From Siphonodentalium dalli (lineage: Eukaryota > Mollusca > Scaphopoda > Gadilida > Siphonodentaliidae), in NCBI GenBank assembly GCA_032622095.1, contig CP136066.1:208073655-208137654 (forward strand): a stretch of DNA of 64,000 nucleotides, read 5' to 3'. Position 1 is the first letter of the stretch. Each line of letters begins with the position of its first letter. Below, one piece after another: positions 1-11,724 of this stretch. The position numbers were made by a program, and so were the translations under genes. Below the pieces are notes generated by a model. It did no database searches, had not been told where the DNA came from, and saw only the letters and a program-made list of their open reading frames with translations.

Positions 1-308
1 TAATTTCTATTGAAATTGAAGCCTGAAATTTACTGACAGAAGCCAATCTACGGCAGCTGAACACTGAATGATTTACAAAGTAAGTTTGGAGTTTGAGATG
101 GTATCCGTGAAGATTTGAAAGGGTTGTCAGCCCTCTCCTACAACCCACTTTAGTTATGCTGCAATCCCACTGAAGAGCGTATGTAAGGTTTGTGAATTTG
201 TGAGTAGTTTTCTATCTAATGATTTACGAACAATCTCGAGACTCATTATCAATCATTTCCGACAAGGTTTCATTCACCACCAGGTCCTGTACGACGTTTG
301 GGTTCTAG

Positions 309-358
309 TTAATGGACAGTGGTCGAGGTTGACGGAGAGTACTATACAACTGTCTTTG
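309..358 (+). pseudogene. Truncated TSP1 exon fragment
   Basis: A TTCTAG acceptor is followed by a phase-1 reading that begins VNGQWSRLTEST. It closely matches the start of the intact TSP1 exon at 478 (VNGQWSHWTDS). The similarity stops after about 45 bases, where a palindromic insert begins, and no cysteine-bearing second half is present. It therefore looks like a partial tandem copy of the next exon, cut by a small transposon. The second tryptophan of the W-x-x-W ladder is lost (SRL in place of SHW), as expected for a dead copy. It is too short to exclude chance retention of a cryptic acceptor. Confidence 0.6.
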
Positions 359-415
359 TGGGTGGTAAATTTACTACGGTAAACTATAATTTTTACCATA
401 GTAAATTTACCTCCC
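359..415. repeat. Palindromic mini-insert
   Basis: The arms GGTAAATTTACTACGGTAAA (from 364) and its near-complement (391-411) pair over about 24 bases around a short AT loop. It sits exactly where similarity between the broken TSP1 copy and the intact exon ends, which suggests a small hairpin MITE insertion. No clear target duplication could be identified. Confidence 0.6.
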
Positions 416-477
416 AAAAAACCGTTAGAAAGTTGGAGGTTTTCAATATAAACGATGTTTTTGTTTTTTTGTTCCAG

Positions 478-642
478 TGAATGGACAGTGGTCGCATTGG
501 ACGGACAGTAACTGTATAGGACCATGTGGATCTGGGTCCCGGATCCGGATCAGGACCTGTTCTGAACCGCCGCCGCAGTACGGAGGAGCGCAATGTGCAG
601 GGTCCGCTATGCAAACGGAGGAATGTACGAAGGACTGTCCAG
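478..642 (+). CDS. TSP1 repeat exon (first intact)
   Basis: A complete thrombospondin type-1 domain lies on a single 165 bp exon. The acceptor is TTGTTCCAG and the donor is CCAG|GTTTGT. Both boundaries are phase 1, the usual arrangement for shuffled extracellular modules. The translation contains the tryptophan ladder (QWSHW), the CIGPCGSG turn, an RIRIRTC basic strand and a total of six cysteines, as in group-1 TSP1 domains. The family acts extracellularly in adhesion, matrix and guidance proteins; the partner here is unknown. Its phase lets it splice to the similar exons downstream. No start codon or signal peptide lies in the window, so the gene begins further left. Confidence 0.9.
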
Positions 643-971
643 GTTTGTCGTGTTTATATATATTAGTCTGAAGCGTACTGCCAATACAAACTCCAGGCAG
701 AATTATCTCCCATCGCTCCGCCGAGATGCCACTGCCATGCACAAGAATTTCACTCGGCCACTGAGATGCCACTGCCACTGGTAAGGATTTCTGACATGAA
801 CTTAGTTCTCATGTTTTAGGATTAAAAGTGTCTATGTCTGGCTCAGTTCATATAGTTCTTATATCAATACCGAAAGAATTACCATTATTGCAGACTTGTG
901 GTGGTCAAAATAAGATAATAGATTACTAAATGGCGTTACCATTTCTGACTATGATTTTCTTGTTCTGACAG

Positions 972-1142
972 TTGATGGTGGGAATTGGTCACCGTGGGTA
1001 GTCGGGAAATGCAGTGTGTCATGTGGTAAAGGGTCCACAATAATGACCAGATCATGTCAAAGCCCCACAGGAGGACATGAAAGTAAAACGTGCAGCGGTG
1101 CCGACGAGGGGACAATGATGTGTAAAGAAATCGATTGTGAAG
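972..1142 (+). CDS. TSP1 repeat exon (duplicate copy A)
   Basis: This is a 171 bp, phase 1-1 exon with acceptor TCTGACAG and donor GAAG|GTATGAG. The translation has NWSPW, CSVSCGKG, an R-S-C strand and six cysteines, so it is a full TSP1 module. It is nearly the same as the exon at 2105, and the similarity continues into the downstream intron, including the shared GACTCGCATATATAACATAA block. The two are a recent tandem exon duplication. All splice sites and cysteines are intact, so both are probably used. Confidence 0.88.
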
Positions 1143-2104
1143 GTATGAGAGACATTTAACTCCCTATATGGGAGACTCGCATATATAACATAATTGACCA
1201 ATGTCGAGCATCAGATATATTCAGGGCGCGAGCTGGTCCGAAAATATTTTGCCAAATGAAAATAATTGTTTGCCATATTCTAAATTCTTTAAATTTCGTT
1301 ATTCGAGAATTATTGATAATCAAATTGCGAACAGACAGTTATCAAATTTATTTTATTTTCCATTATCCCTATTCGAATACATTGGGTCCCTTTAATGTAA
1401 ACATTTGAGTGATGCTCGCTTTTTGTCACATTCCGGTCCGGTTCCAAGAATCAAAATACTGTTGGTGAATACCGGTACCTTTATATCGACTTCATTCGAC
1501 GTGGGAGGACAAAAAGATGTCGATGAATAACTTGATATTGACTTCACTCGCCGCGGGAGGATACAAATATGTCGTCGATTGCCTTTATATTGACGTTATT
1601 CGCAGGGGGAAGGCTTATTTGAGTCATAGATTATATCGGGACACTTTCAACATGAACCCGCAATGTGACATCCAAGGTCCCGATCGGGCGACAAATCCTC
1701 GTAGCTCACCATAAGAAAGAATGATAAACGTGAATTTTTCGAAACTGTCTAATCTGACAAGGGTCGAATAACATCACATAGTGTCGTTTGAACGGCAAGC
1801 AGGACTGTGGCCTCGGGCCGATGTCAATTGTCCGGATTGCTGTTCAGAAGACATCATCTGGGGAAAATAGCGCTCACGAAATATTCCACCCAGGGCTCGT
1901 CTCGCACCAACCATGACGGCAGCAGGCTGATAGATAGTTCGAAAACTATAGCCCGAGCAATAGTTCGCTGGGCGGCCAATTGTTAAAACTACACTCTAAC
2001 ACGTGATCGCACTTAGTCCAATCAAAATACAGTATGACCCTCTGTTAATTTAACGTATATAATAACATCAGCTAGCAATATTACCAAATTGTTCATTCTG
2101 ACAG
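1143..2104 (+). other. Intron with duplicated segment and short tandem repeats
   Basis: No coding exon was seen. The first part (to about 1740) is paralogous to the intron after the next exon. At about 1465-1620 there are three or four imperfect units of roughly 50 bases built on TCGATGAATACC...ATATTGACTTCATTCG, also present at about 4800-4970. From about 1740 to 2060 nothing recognisable was found. Confidence 0.6.
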
Positions 2105-2275
2105 TCGATGGGGGGAATTGGTCGCCGTGGGCAGTTGGCCCATGCAGTGTGTCATGTGGTAAAGGGGCTACAATAATAACCATGACATGTCAAAGCTCCA
2201 CAGGAGGATCTGAAGGAAAAACGTGCAACGGTGACGACGAGGGGATTATGGTGTGTACAGAAATCGACTGTAAAA
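2105..2275 (+). CDS. TSP1 repeat exon (duplicate copy B)
   Basis: This is a 171 bp, phase 1-1 exon with acceptor TCTGACAG and donor AAAA|GTATGAG. It encodes NWSPW, CSVSCGKG and six cysteines. It aligns without gaps to the exon at 972. The differences are mostly conservative (for example VVGK against AVGP before the first cysteine), and the reading frame and cysteines are kept. This is what functional retention after a recent duplication would look like. The following intron is the paralogue of the intron after 1142 but is split by a 2.1 kb mobile insertion. Confidence 0.88.
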
Positions 2276-2529
2276 GTATGAGAGACACATTGCTCCCTAT
2301 GGGAGACTCGCATATATAACATAATTGACCAATATGGCTTCACCGTCGAGCATCAGATATATTCAAGGCCCGCGCTGGCACGAAATGTACTTTTACAAAA
2401 TATTTTGCCAAATGAAAATAATGTTTTGCCATATTCTAAATTCTGTAATTCTGGTTCTTCTCGAGTTTTTTATATTGAAAATGAGAACAATTATAAGTAG
2501 ATCTATTTTACTTGTATTTGTTGATGATA

Positions 2530-3176
2530 GGTGACACTCCACAGTTTCGAATGATCAGTAGGGGTGATTTTATAGATATAAAGTGCTAGTGGTTTCTGGC
2601 ACCATTCATGTGGTATGTATATTGAGACAAGGTGGGATATGAATTTGTGTAATTTTAGAAGGTGTTCTAGACTGATGAAAAAATTAAGTGCAAGTGACCT
2701 TGACCCCACCCATAGACAGCAGTAGCGTTTTCTGCGAAACAGTGGCTCTAGATACTGGGTCAATTTTTTAGCACCCAAAATTTGTCATCTGCATTAAAAA
2801 TTGATTTTCTGGAAAATTTAACGGCGAAAGTTTGATATTTTTTCACATTGATTTTGGAAGCCAGAGGCCTTTAAACCAACATAGGTGACCATGCTTGAAA
2901 AAATCTGGTATTCGTGCCTCTTGGGTATGAAAATGCAATATTTTGGTCATTTTTTGAATAAAAATCACATTTTCGATCAAAAGATCAAGGGCCATAACTC
3001 TTGATAGCCCATATATTATGGAAATAATGTATCAAATTCTGAATGCCTATTCTGTACTAATTTCAGGCATATATATATTGTCTATATGGTTTGGGATCAT
3101 AATCCAGATAAATTTCAATGAATCTATGGGCCCCCTATTTCTGGGCCCATACCTGTTGAAACTGTGGAGTGTCACC
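2530..3176. repeat. 647 bp TIR element, copy 1
   Basis: The perfect terminal inverted repeats are GGTGACACTCCACAGTTT and its complement. It is followed directly by TTAA. It lacks transposase coding capacity and is nearly identical to the copy at 4018-4664. Confidence 0.8.
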
Positions 3177-4017
3177 TTAAAGACCAGCAAACAGCACCAT
3201 TATCATCTGTCAACTTGACAAATATTTACATTGAAAATCATTTTTAGCAAATCTGCTCAGTTAGAAGGAACATTTTATGTTAAATACACCATTCTTCTAT
3301 GGATATTCCAATACAGGTGGCCTTTAGACATATAAATTGGTGGGGATATGGAGTCTTGGAGCAGTGGGGGGGGGGGGGGGTGGTGGTGGTTCATGTGTAT
3401 TGTTATTGATGATTTTTTAGATGATGGGTACTTCTTCATGACATCATGCTCCTTGAATCTTAGCTGAAAAGGCTGACATTGACATTACACAGTATACTAA
3501 AAGATTAGATATTCAGTATTTCTTATTCACAAGTGTGAAATATAATAATTCAGGTTTCCCTGGACATATTTCACTTGACAACATATTGTTCATGTGATGT
3601 CATAACCTTGTATAGCTTTCCCTTAATGCTAAATAAGACTTGGAATTGTTTAACCCATGGTTTTGGGAGAGTATTAAAGATAGTAGTTGCATGAAATATT
3701 ATGTTTTATTTTGATATCTGAGGAAGATATGCATCTCATAATATATTTTATACAACATTTTAGCATTTCAGACCTTTTTCAAGCTATAAATGATGGTTGA
3801 ATATATACATTTTGTCACTACGTCAAGCATAACGTCATTGGGTTCTGAAAGACCCAAAAGAGGTGAAATCATGGGGGTGCCTGTAAATCCCCACCCAATC
3901 TTGCTGCCTGTGATTGCAATAACGCATGGGGTGTAATATATCATTTTAAGCGGTATAATGCAGAGAATATGGAGGTGTGGTCCATATTAAAGATTAGTGA
4001 AATTGCATTCCCCTTAA

Positions 4018-4664
4018 GGTGACACTCCACAGTTTCGAATGATCAGTAGGGGTGATTTTATAGATATAAAGTGCTAGTGGTTTCTGGCACCATTCATGTG
4101 GTATGTATATTGAGACAAGGTGGGATATGAATTTGTGTAATTTTAGAAGGTGTTCTAGACTGATGAAAAAATTAAGTGCAAGTGACCTTGACCCCACCCA
4201 TAGACAGCAGTAGCGTTTTCTGCGAAACAGTGGCTCTAGATACTGGGTCAATTTTTTAGCACCCAAAATTTGTCATCTGCATTAAAAATTGATTTTCTGG
4301 AAAATTTAACGGCGAAAGTTTGATATTTATTCACATTGATGTTGGAAGCCAGAGGCCTTTAAACCAACATAGGTGACCATGCTTGAAAAAATCTGGTATT
4401 CGTGCCTCTTGGGTATGAAAATGCAATATTTTGGTCATTTTTTGAATAAAAATCACATTTTCGATCAAAAGATCAAGGGCCATAACTCTTGATAGCCCAT
4501 ATATTATGGAAATTATGTATCAAATTCTGAATGCATATTCTGTACTAATTTCAGGCATATATATATTGTCTATATGGTTTGGGATCATAATCCAGATAAA
4601 TTTCAATGAATCTATGGGCCCCCTATTTCTGGGCCCATACCTGTTGAAACTGTGGAGTGTCACC
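4018..4664. repeat. 647 bp TIR element, copy 2
   Basis: It has the same length and termini as copy 1 and is preceded directly by TTAA. The two changes near residue 320 of the element (TTTATTC for TTTTTTC, GATGTTGG for GATTTTGG) and two near 490-510 are the only differences I noticed against copy 1. Confidence 0.8.
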
Positions 4665-5189
4665 ATAGTTGTTTTACAAACAGTCATCAAATTTATTCTA
4701 TTTTCCATGAACCCTATTCGAATGCATTGGGTCCCTTTAATGTTAACATCTGAGTAATGCTCGCTTTTTGCCACATTCCGGTCCGATTCAAAGGATTAGA
4801 ATAATGTCGATGAATACCTTGATATTGACATCATTCACCTCGGAAGGATAAAATCCTGTCGATGAATACCTTTATATTGACTTCATTCGCCGCGGGAGGA
4901 TCAAAACATGTCGATGAATACCGGTACCTTTATATTGAATTCATTCGCCGCGGGAAGGGTAATCTGAGTCATAGATTCTATCGGGACGCTTTGATCATGA
5001 ACCCGCAATGTGACATCCAAGGTCCCGAGCGGGCGACAAATCCTCGTAGCTCACCGTAAGCAATAATGATGAATATACATTGGTCACAGAGACAACATTG
5101 CACGCTCTATACATCTTTTCAAGATTTACGTTTGAAACGTGATAAAATTTTTATCTCTTTCTAATTTTTCTTCTTCTAACCTTTCTAAG

Positions 5190-5360
5190 TGGACGGTGCT
5201 TGGATAGAGTGGACTGACATGGGAAGCTGCTCTGTCACATGTGGAGCCGGATCTAAACAACAAGCACGGTCGTGTACAAGTCCACCGCCTAGCAACGGGG
5301 GAGATACTTGCAGTGGAAATTTAACGCAGACAGTCGGCTGCATCGAGACAGCATGCCCAG
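5190..5360 (+). CDS. TSP1 repeat exon
   Basis: This is a 171 bp, phase 1-1 exon with acceptor TTTCTAAG and donor CCAG|GTTTGT. The module reads AWIEW, CSVTCGAG, a QARSC strand, then SNGGDTC and a final C-x4-AC, giving six cysteines. It is more like the exon at 478 than the 972/2105 pair, especially the PPPxxGG loop. The phase-1 exit joins cleanly to the exon at 15025 (ACP-V-W), so the transcript can skip the broken module at 6174. Confidence 0.9.
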
Positions 5361-6173
5361 GTTTGTGTGCAATCTGCTTTCCGTTTCTAATATTGCACAT
5401 GGTTTCTCAGCAATGTCGTCTTGCTTTTGTTGCTTCTAATTAGGAGATAAACGGACTCTGTTGAGTTCATATATTCGGGGATTCGAGCATGAACACAGTT
5501 TGTGAACAGCCGGCTACAGCCTACAGGGTGCGCTTATTCACATTGTAATTCAATCGAACAAAAACAAAATAAAAGAAACTGCACGAAAAGCAGTTTTTAT
5601 CCACATTACATGCTTTGAAGTGAGATATCCATTGTACCGTGATCAAATCTCTGGGTATGTTCCATGGGGTTACAAGTAACAGCGCAAGAACTGCACCAGA
5701 ACAGCTTCGTGTTAACGGTACTGGTGTCGGTTGTAAACAAACTTCCGGTTGACTCGATTGGGCGACTCCTATGACGTATTTTTACGCGCGTTGTCAATGA
5801 CACCATACAACATTCATCAATCAGCGGCCGATGTGAATATAAAAATCAACCGTCCATTTCAAACTCAATATATATCGATAAAAAACACCACCTTTTGTGC
5901 AAAATTTCTGTTATCGACAGATCTAATGTAAATATGTGTGTTAGTTGTCGACGTTGCAATCAGCCACTTATCCTGTTGACGAACGTACCTCATCCATAAA
6001 CGATGTTTTCAATCATTAGGACCCCGAGCGATCATTATCCAGGTTCCATCTTATTCTATAAATTCTTTCCTAATTTTCTTTTGGATTTTCAAAGTTTGGC
6101 ATTAAGTTATGTTATCATATTATGTATCTGCTAAGTCATTACTGTGGTTAACCGTGTCGCATCGTTCCAGCAG
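5361..6173 (+). other. Intron, no recognised content
   Basis: No coding exon, repeat family or inverted repeat was recognised in these 0.8 kb. The 3' end approaches the acceptor GTTCCAGCAG used by the broken TSP1 exon that follows. Confidence 0.4.
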
Positions 6174-6246
6174 TTAATGGATATTGGTCATCGTGGACCA
6201 CTGGATCGTGCAGCGCGGCATGTGGGATTGGAACCAAAATTCGGAC
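6174..6246 (+). pseudogene. TSP1 exon interrupted by a LINE
   Basis: After the acceptor CCAGCAG the phase-1 reading is VNGYWSSW...CSAACGIGTKIRT, an unmistakable first half of a TSP1 domain. It stops at CGGACTC and runs straight into a T-tract and reverse-transcriptase coding sequence. Only two of six cysteines remain. Unless exon skipping occurs, this module is inactivated. A possible remnant of its second half appears near 8547. Confidence 0.75.
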
Positions 6247-8545
6247 TCTTTTTTTTATGAAAATTTCCATGATCTTGTTGAAGAAGATTACAACTTGCTC
6301 TGTACTCTGATCCCCAACCAATTGAGCACATCTGCAGTAAGGAAGATTGGGCTACAAGAAGTTATTAAAGCTATCAAGAACTTATCATCCGGGAAAGTTC
6401 CAGATCACCTCGTTCTCACAGCGGAACATTTATAATTTGGAGGTAATGCAACATGCAGTTTTCTCTGCGACATTCTCAACAACATCCTGATGTCTGGTTC
6501 TATGCCGAAACTTATGAAAGATGGAATTCTTACTCCTATTCAAAATAAAGACAAAGATGCCAAAATTCCTGGGAACTACATAAGTATCACGGTGACATCA
6601 GTGATCAGTAAGGTACTCGAGTCAATCATCTTCGACATAACTGATCCTATCCTCTCATCAACCCAAAATCAATTACAATCAGGTTTTACTGCTGGCGTAT
6701 CCCCAGCTCACACAGCCCTCATAGTCTCAGAGGTCATCAATGAAGCCAAAGACATGAACAAACCTGTTGATTTGGCCACTCTGGATGCTGCTAAAGCTTT
6801 CGACAAAGTAGATCACAACCACCTAATGAGAAAACTATACTTTGATGGAGTCGAAGATGGCCACTGGACTCTCATTAAACACATGCAGATTGATTCCTGT
6901 AACAGAGTCAAATGGGACAACCTTCTGGGTGAATCCTTCCAATCAAAACAAGGAATTCGACAAGGTGGAATGTTATCGCCGTCCCTGTATAACAGATACA
7001 ACAACGACATCCCTGTAACACTCCAGAAGTATAAAATTGGTGCAAAAATCGGATCAGTATTCTTAGGTGTGCCCACAGTAGCTGATGACATTTATATCCT
7101 CTCTCACAATCCCGAAGAACTACAAACAGCATTGAATATAATCCAGAATATGACTTCAGCAGACAGAGTCACTGTTAATCCAACCAAAAGCAATATTGTT
7201 ATCTTCAACTCGACCAAGTCTCATCTTCCAAGCTCTCAAACTGAATGGACCATTGGAAATGACAAAATAAAAGCCACATCTTCTACTATCCATCTTGGAC
7301 TTGAGAGATCCAATATTCCTACCTCAATGATTGTTGGAGGCGAGCTCTCTACTCAATCATTGGAGCTGGGCTACATGGCAGTAATGGTATCAGTCCAGTC
7401 ATCTCACTACAGTTATACCGCCTCTTTGGGAGACCGATTATCTATGGCCTTGAGGTAATGAATATGAATTGTTCTGAAGTAAGACGTATGACTAGCTATG
7501 AAGTGAACCTCTTGAATCAGATACAAAACCTCCCACAAGATGTTCTACAAGCTACATACTGCTTGGACAGCTACCGATCACAGCTAAAATTGAAAATAAT
7601 GCTCTCACTTTATTTCACCGGGCTATCTCAAGAATTGGTTCTCCAGAATACCATCAGTCTGGCAAGGAGGCAGATAATCACGAAAGACCTGGATAGCAAC
7701 AGCTGGTTCTCTCAAATCAGAAAACTCTTAAATAAGTACTCACTTCCTACCTACAGCCTTTGATTTATTAGAATGTCCACCAAGCAAGAACCAATGGAAA
7801 AAACAGTTACTGGAGGCAGTTGATAGCTATCATCAATCACCCTGGACACAAGAAATACAAAAATTGACATAATTGAAGTACCTCAACATCCAAGACAACC
7901 CAACAATGAATCCTCACCAACTATGGTCTTCAGTTCCGAAATCAACATTTGAAGTTGCTAGAGCTACAGTCAAAGCTAAATTACTGACAGGGAGTTACAC
8001 CCTTCAAGCCAACAGGCATAGATTCAACCAGTTCAATGTGGCTCCTACCTGTCTCCTATGCAATAAATCACCTGAAACAAGGCAGAATTTTCTCCTGGAA
8101 TGAGATGAATTATCCACTGCCAGACAGAAACATCTAGATGAATTGAAGGAAGTGCTAGAAGATAACTTCAATAGACTGCAGGCAGAACAAATCATGACTG
8201 ATAACAATTTATTGACCCAATGTCTGTTGGATTGCTCTCACCCACTGATCAGCTCCATTACACAGGAAATTAGCAAAGTTACTGAACCGATTGAGAGTAG
8301 CAGTAGGGCTATGATCTATGAATTACACCACATTAGGAAAAGCAAAATCCAGATGCAACAATAGACAATTGCCTTTGCCATCACAGTTTCAATCTGATCT
8401 AATCATTGCCAAAGACTTGTTAAATTCTTATATAATAGTAGTATCTTCATACTAACTCTCCACTAACTCATCAGACTTGTGATTTATTGTGCTTATATAA
8501 TGTGATTATTCAAGGATACAATCAGAGGATAAACTCAACCATTTA
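6247..8545 (+). pseudogene. Degenerate non-LTR retrotransposon (LINE) insertion
   Basis: The sequence encodes a reverse transcriptase of the LINE type in several broken frames. Frame pieces lie at 6250-6432, 6436-7458, 7458-7763 and 7873-8364. The RT motif A reads LDAAKAFDKVDH, motif B reads SKQGIRQGGMLSP, and the catalytic box is VADDI in place of the usual F/YADD. A C-terminal zinc-binding segment reads PTCLLCNKSPETRQNFLLE, resembling the RT-associated zinc knuckle. There are in-frame stops and at least one frameshift near 7330. The 5' endonuclease is absent, typical of truncated insertion. The clade (CR1, I or related) cannot be settled by eye. Confidence 0.82.
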
Positions 8546-8546
8546 C

Positions 8547-8771
8547 AGACATTACCTGTCAACAGGGTGCTCCGATATAACGGAGGAATATTCTGACAAC
8601 AACAACAAAAACAGACGCCCAGATCCCTCCTCCCACTTGGTCCCCGCACTGACCACTGAAGTCACACCAGCGGTCCCTCGGCATCCCGACATACAGACTG
8701 CCGCTTCCGGCCGTAGTCGCGTGCAGGAGACGGATATTCCACCACCAGCTCCTGCGCGGTTTGAAATATAA
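8547..8771 (+). other. GC-richer open segment, possible exon or TSP1 remnant
   Basis: After TTTACAG a 74-codon frame runs to TAA at 8769. It ends in a Pro/Arg-rich tail (PPPAPARFEI) and is GC-richer than its surroundings. In another frame the start reads ITCQQGAP followed after one base by YNGG, like the Cys-x-x-x-Pro-x-YGG loop of a TSP1 domain. It could be a terminal exon, the displaced second half of the exon at 6174, or neither. Confidence 0.3.
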
Positions 8772-10480
8772 AAATGTCATGTATGTGCCCATCACTGGAA
8801 CTCATATGCGTCATATTCACTGGACGGCCATATTTACACCACATGTACCCGTCCTACTGTCAGCATGTACCCGATTTCGACTCAAGTCGCTATCGGCAGT
8901 GTATGGGTAATTCGACTGTAGTCGCGATCGGCAGTGAAAGAGATATACATAGATAAACTGGCAAATAGCATAAGGCAGCCTTTAGGCAGGGACAAATTTA
9001 ATTGGTATAATTTCAAATATGTATAAGAAGTCGAAATTCGTAGAAGCTTGATAGTAACGGGAATTCCCTTAATCACTACGTCATTGTCACGTTTTAAATC
9101 ATGTGACCGCACTGACCGCTGGTCATGTGACTTCAATCATGTGACTTCGTCTGCAACATAAGATCTTCGGCTTCTTCGGAATTGTTTTTTGTTCGTTATA
9201 AAAACAAAATTCACGTGACTTCAATCATGTGGCTTCGTCTGCAACATAAGATAAGATAATGTTCGTTATAAAAACAAAATTAGCGATCAAACACAAGATT
9301 ATTTGGGCAAATTGGACATGTTAATTATATAATATAGATATATTGAAAGAAAATACTAACAAATTTTCAGAATAATATTCCTTTAATGCATGGAGGGGGT
9401 GTCAAGACAATTCTACTTGCCTGTTGTGTCCGCTATGTAACTTCATAGTTACATTGCATGTAATTATCTCACCGAATAGAGTTGTCAATGCACTTGTCCC
9501 TGGATGACCAGAAACGCACCATTACACTCTGGTTCAAGTAGATCGTCAATGTATGTGCACATCCGGTTTCAAATCGGGGGTTTAAAGAGCCCCTGTCCGA
9601 CGTGACACCATAAAACCGTAATTTGAACGTGGTCTATCCCTGGGGCCAATAATATAGATTCCTAATTTTGTAATTTCATGATCTTTTAAAGTGAGACTTG
9701 TGCTCTATATAGTACTCAACTAAATGTATTATTTAAATTTACTTCCATTGATTATTGGAATTTAACACTAGTCTACAACACACATCGACGCGAAATGACT
9801 GATATGATATATTCTCGGCGAGCCATCTTTAATTTAGATTCATTTCAGCGATAAACTGCTTGCTTTTGGGGCGATTGGATTACTCTACACTCCATCTTCT
9901 TTGTTATTTTATAATACCTAAGGGGGGGACTGTTTAAGCTAGTATATATATGTAAATAAAACAGATTAGGATCTGTCTGACTATTCGCGATTTTTCTCCA
10001 AAACTCCTGTGTCCTGTAGTACATAAGATAGTATATGTATAGTTTGATATGTTCCTGAATCTAGGAGAAACTTCCATTCCCCAGTGATTGTAACGGCTAA
10101 GGATAAGTATATATAAGTAAGTACACTACGTGGGAGATATAAATGATATATTATAAGAACAAACAAGCATAATTAACAAGATCTCATTCTTAATTGGTTA
10201 TGACTGGTAGTAACCATTGTATAGTCGATGGATAGGTAAATCGGTATATATCATCCTATAGTAAACAATAGTATGATACACGTCATAGACAATGGTATCA
10301 TGATATCTCAGACCTCATTTGGCCGCATGATACCCCAACTCTTGGAATAACTACTCGTTTCTAAGAGATTCATATTCACTCCCGCTTAGGCCATTAAGAC
10401 GACATATTCTGTTCATCTACCTATTGTACTTAAAGTATAAAACCTCTGGACTCTTCATTGTTGCCGTACACGACCATCTT
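8772..10480. other. Intronic region with dispersed repeats
   Basis: No coding exon was seen. At 9125-9290 a block containing CAATCATGTGACTTCGTCTG is tandemly duplicated with variation. At about 9560-9860 lies a repeat related to 29960-30235; both carry the shared GAGCCATCTTTAA and ATTGGAATT landmarks. Confidence 0.5.
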
Positions 10481-10489
10481 CACACTTAC

Positions 10490-10663
10490 CACTGGCCTGG
10501 ACCGATTTCAACCAAATTTATTGTGGTGACACTGGGTACCCTGGCGGTTGTTAAAACTGTGATAGCTTTTTAAAACTTTGATTTAAAAAAAATCATTTGT
10601 GATGGGGTCGCAGGCCCCTCCGACGATGAATAAAGGCTCCCCGACGGGGTCTGTTTCAGCTAG
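10490..10663 (+). mobile_element. Helitron-like 3' end, family B
   Basis: The segment ends with a short GC hairpin (GGCTCCCCGACGGGGTC region) seven bases before CTAG, followed by T. This is the arrangement of a Helitron 3' terminus. The upstream body (ATTTCAACCAAATTTATTGTGG) is shared with 26395-26701. The 5' TC end was not identified. Confidence 0.5.
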
Positions 10664-10734
10664 TAGATATATATTGGGATGGGGTTCAGAAACAGAGATA
10701 TTAAGTTACCTTCGATAAATACATGGTATACACA

Positions 10735-11255
10735 GAGACAGGGGCTATTCTCACCAAATTATTCAATAATTGGAAATTTCACGCGGGGGGGGGGGGGGGG
10801 GGGGGGTGTCGACAAGGTGTTGGGGTGTGTCACCCTCATCTTATTTCAAAGTTGGTGGTTTTCTCACTTATGATCTAATTATGGAGTTAATTGGCAATCA
10901 GCTAAGATGTTTCCAACCATATAGGGTGTGTGCAATTGGACATCTTGAGTAACCATTAGAGAATTCCAAACCGATGGGGATCAAATAGAATTTCACAGAC
11001 ATATTGACTGGTTCAAGCCGAGGGGTCGAATGTTCACTTGGGAATTCTTAGTTGGTGAGCCCCTCCCCCGGAGACCATACATCTACGTTCCCGATTCCAT
11101 GAAAGAATAACAGCACTGAATTTGAAATTTCAGACTGGAGAATAGGTTGGAATTATTCCAATAATTTAATTTTACAGCCAATATTAATCGTAAATTATAT
11201 TTTATACCACCATTATGATGTTGTCATACATTCAGTCTAATTTTAGACGGATATA
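10735..11255. repeat. Dispersed repeat with poly-G tract
   Basis: About 520 bp are similar to 31065-31560. Shared landmarks are GACAGGGGC...TCTCACCAAA at the start and ATGATGTTGTC...CATTCAGTCTAATTTT at the end. This copy has expanded a run of about 24 G near 10784, where the other copy has only GGG. Confidence 0.65.
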
Positions 11256-11724
11256 ACCTTATGTCGGGTGAAAATAAATTTAACTAGAGATTAGAAATCG
11301 GCTGTTTTAAGGGAGGGGCACAGTTGGATAATCGAAGTTGGACATACCCAACAATTAACACCCACCCCCTTGGAACAGGATAATAAATAATATGCGTTCT
11401 CGCCCAATGTGACAGAAAGTAACATCAAACCAAATACTTCGTCCGAAGAATATGTCGTCTTATATGTATCAGTCACATGACAAACGAGACTGAGACTAGA
11501 CTCAGTTTGATAACAAATACAGATACCATAGAAGTGGTTGGGGCATGTCATACGTTGATTGATCGCGTCAAAAAGTTAAACATTTTCCTATCCCGACGAC
11601 TGGATAACGGATATATATATTTTCGGTAACAGAAACAATTCAGACCACGATTTTAACGCCTTTGACGAGTGATTTCAGTTTATTATTTGTTTTACGTATA
11701 TGGAATTCGATACTTAAAGTGGAA

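Larger units (their letters stand above)
2530..4664. mobile_element. Composite element with 647 bp direct terminal repeats
   Basis: Two 647 bp copies (2530-3176 and 4018-4664) lie in the same orientation and flank an 841 bp core. Each copy starts GGTGACACTCCACAGTTT and ends with its complement, so each has its own terminal inverted repeats. I counted about four differences between the copies. The outer flanks share ATA (or ATAG), and the paralogous intron at about 1290-1345 gives the uninserted state. The inner flanks are both TTAA. No transposase frame was seen, so this is a non-autonomous cut-and-paste composite or a tandem duplication of one MITE. Open frames repeated in both copies look non-genic. 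Confidence 0.8.

Noticed and set aside
2503-2778. 90-codon minus-strand frame repeated at 3994-4266
   Set aside because: It lies within the 647 bp TIR unit, has no known domain, and the two copies are too recent for conservation to mean anything.
2530-4664. LTR retrotransposon interpretation
   Set aside because: There is no primer-binding site after the first repeat, no polypurine tract and no gag/pol. TG...CA ends would leave mismatched target duplications.
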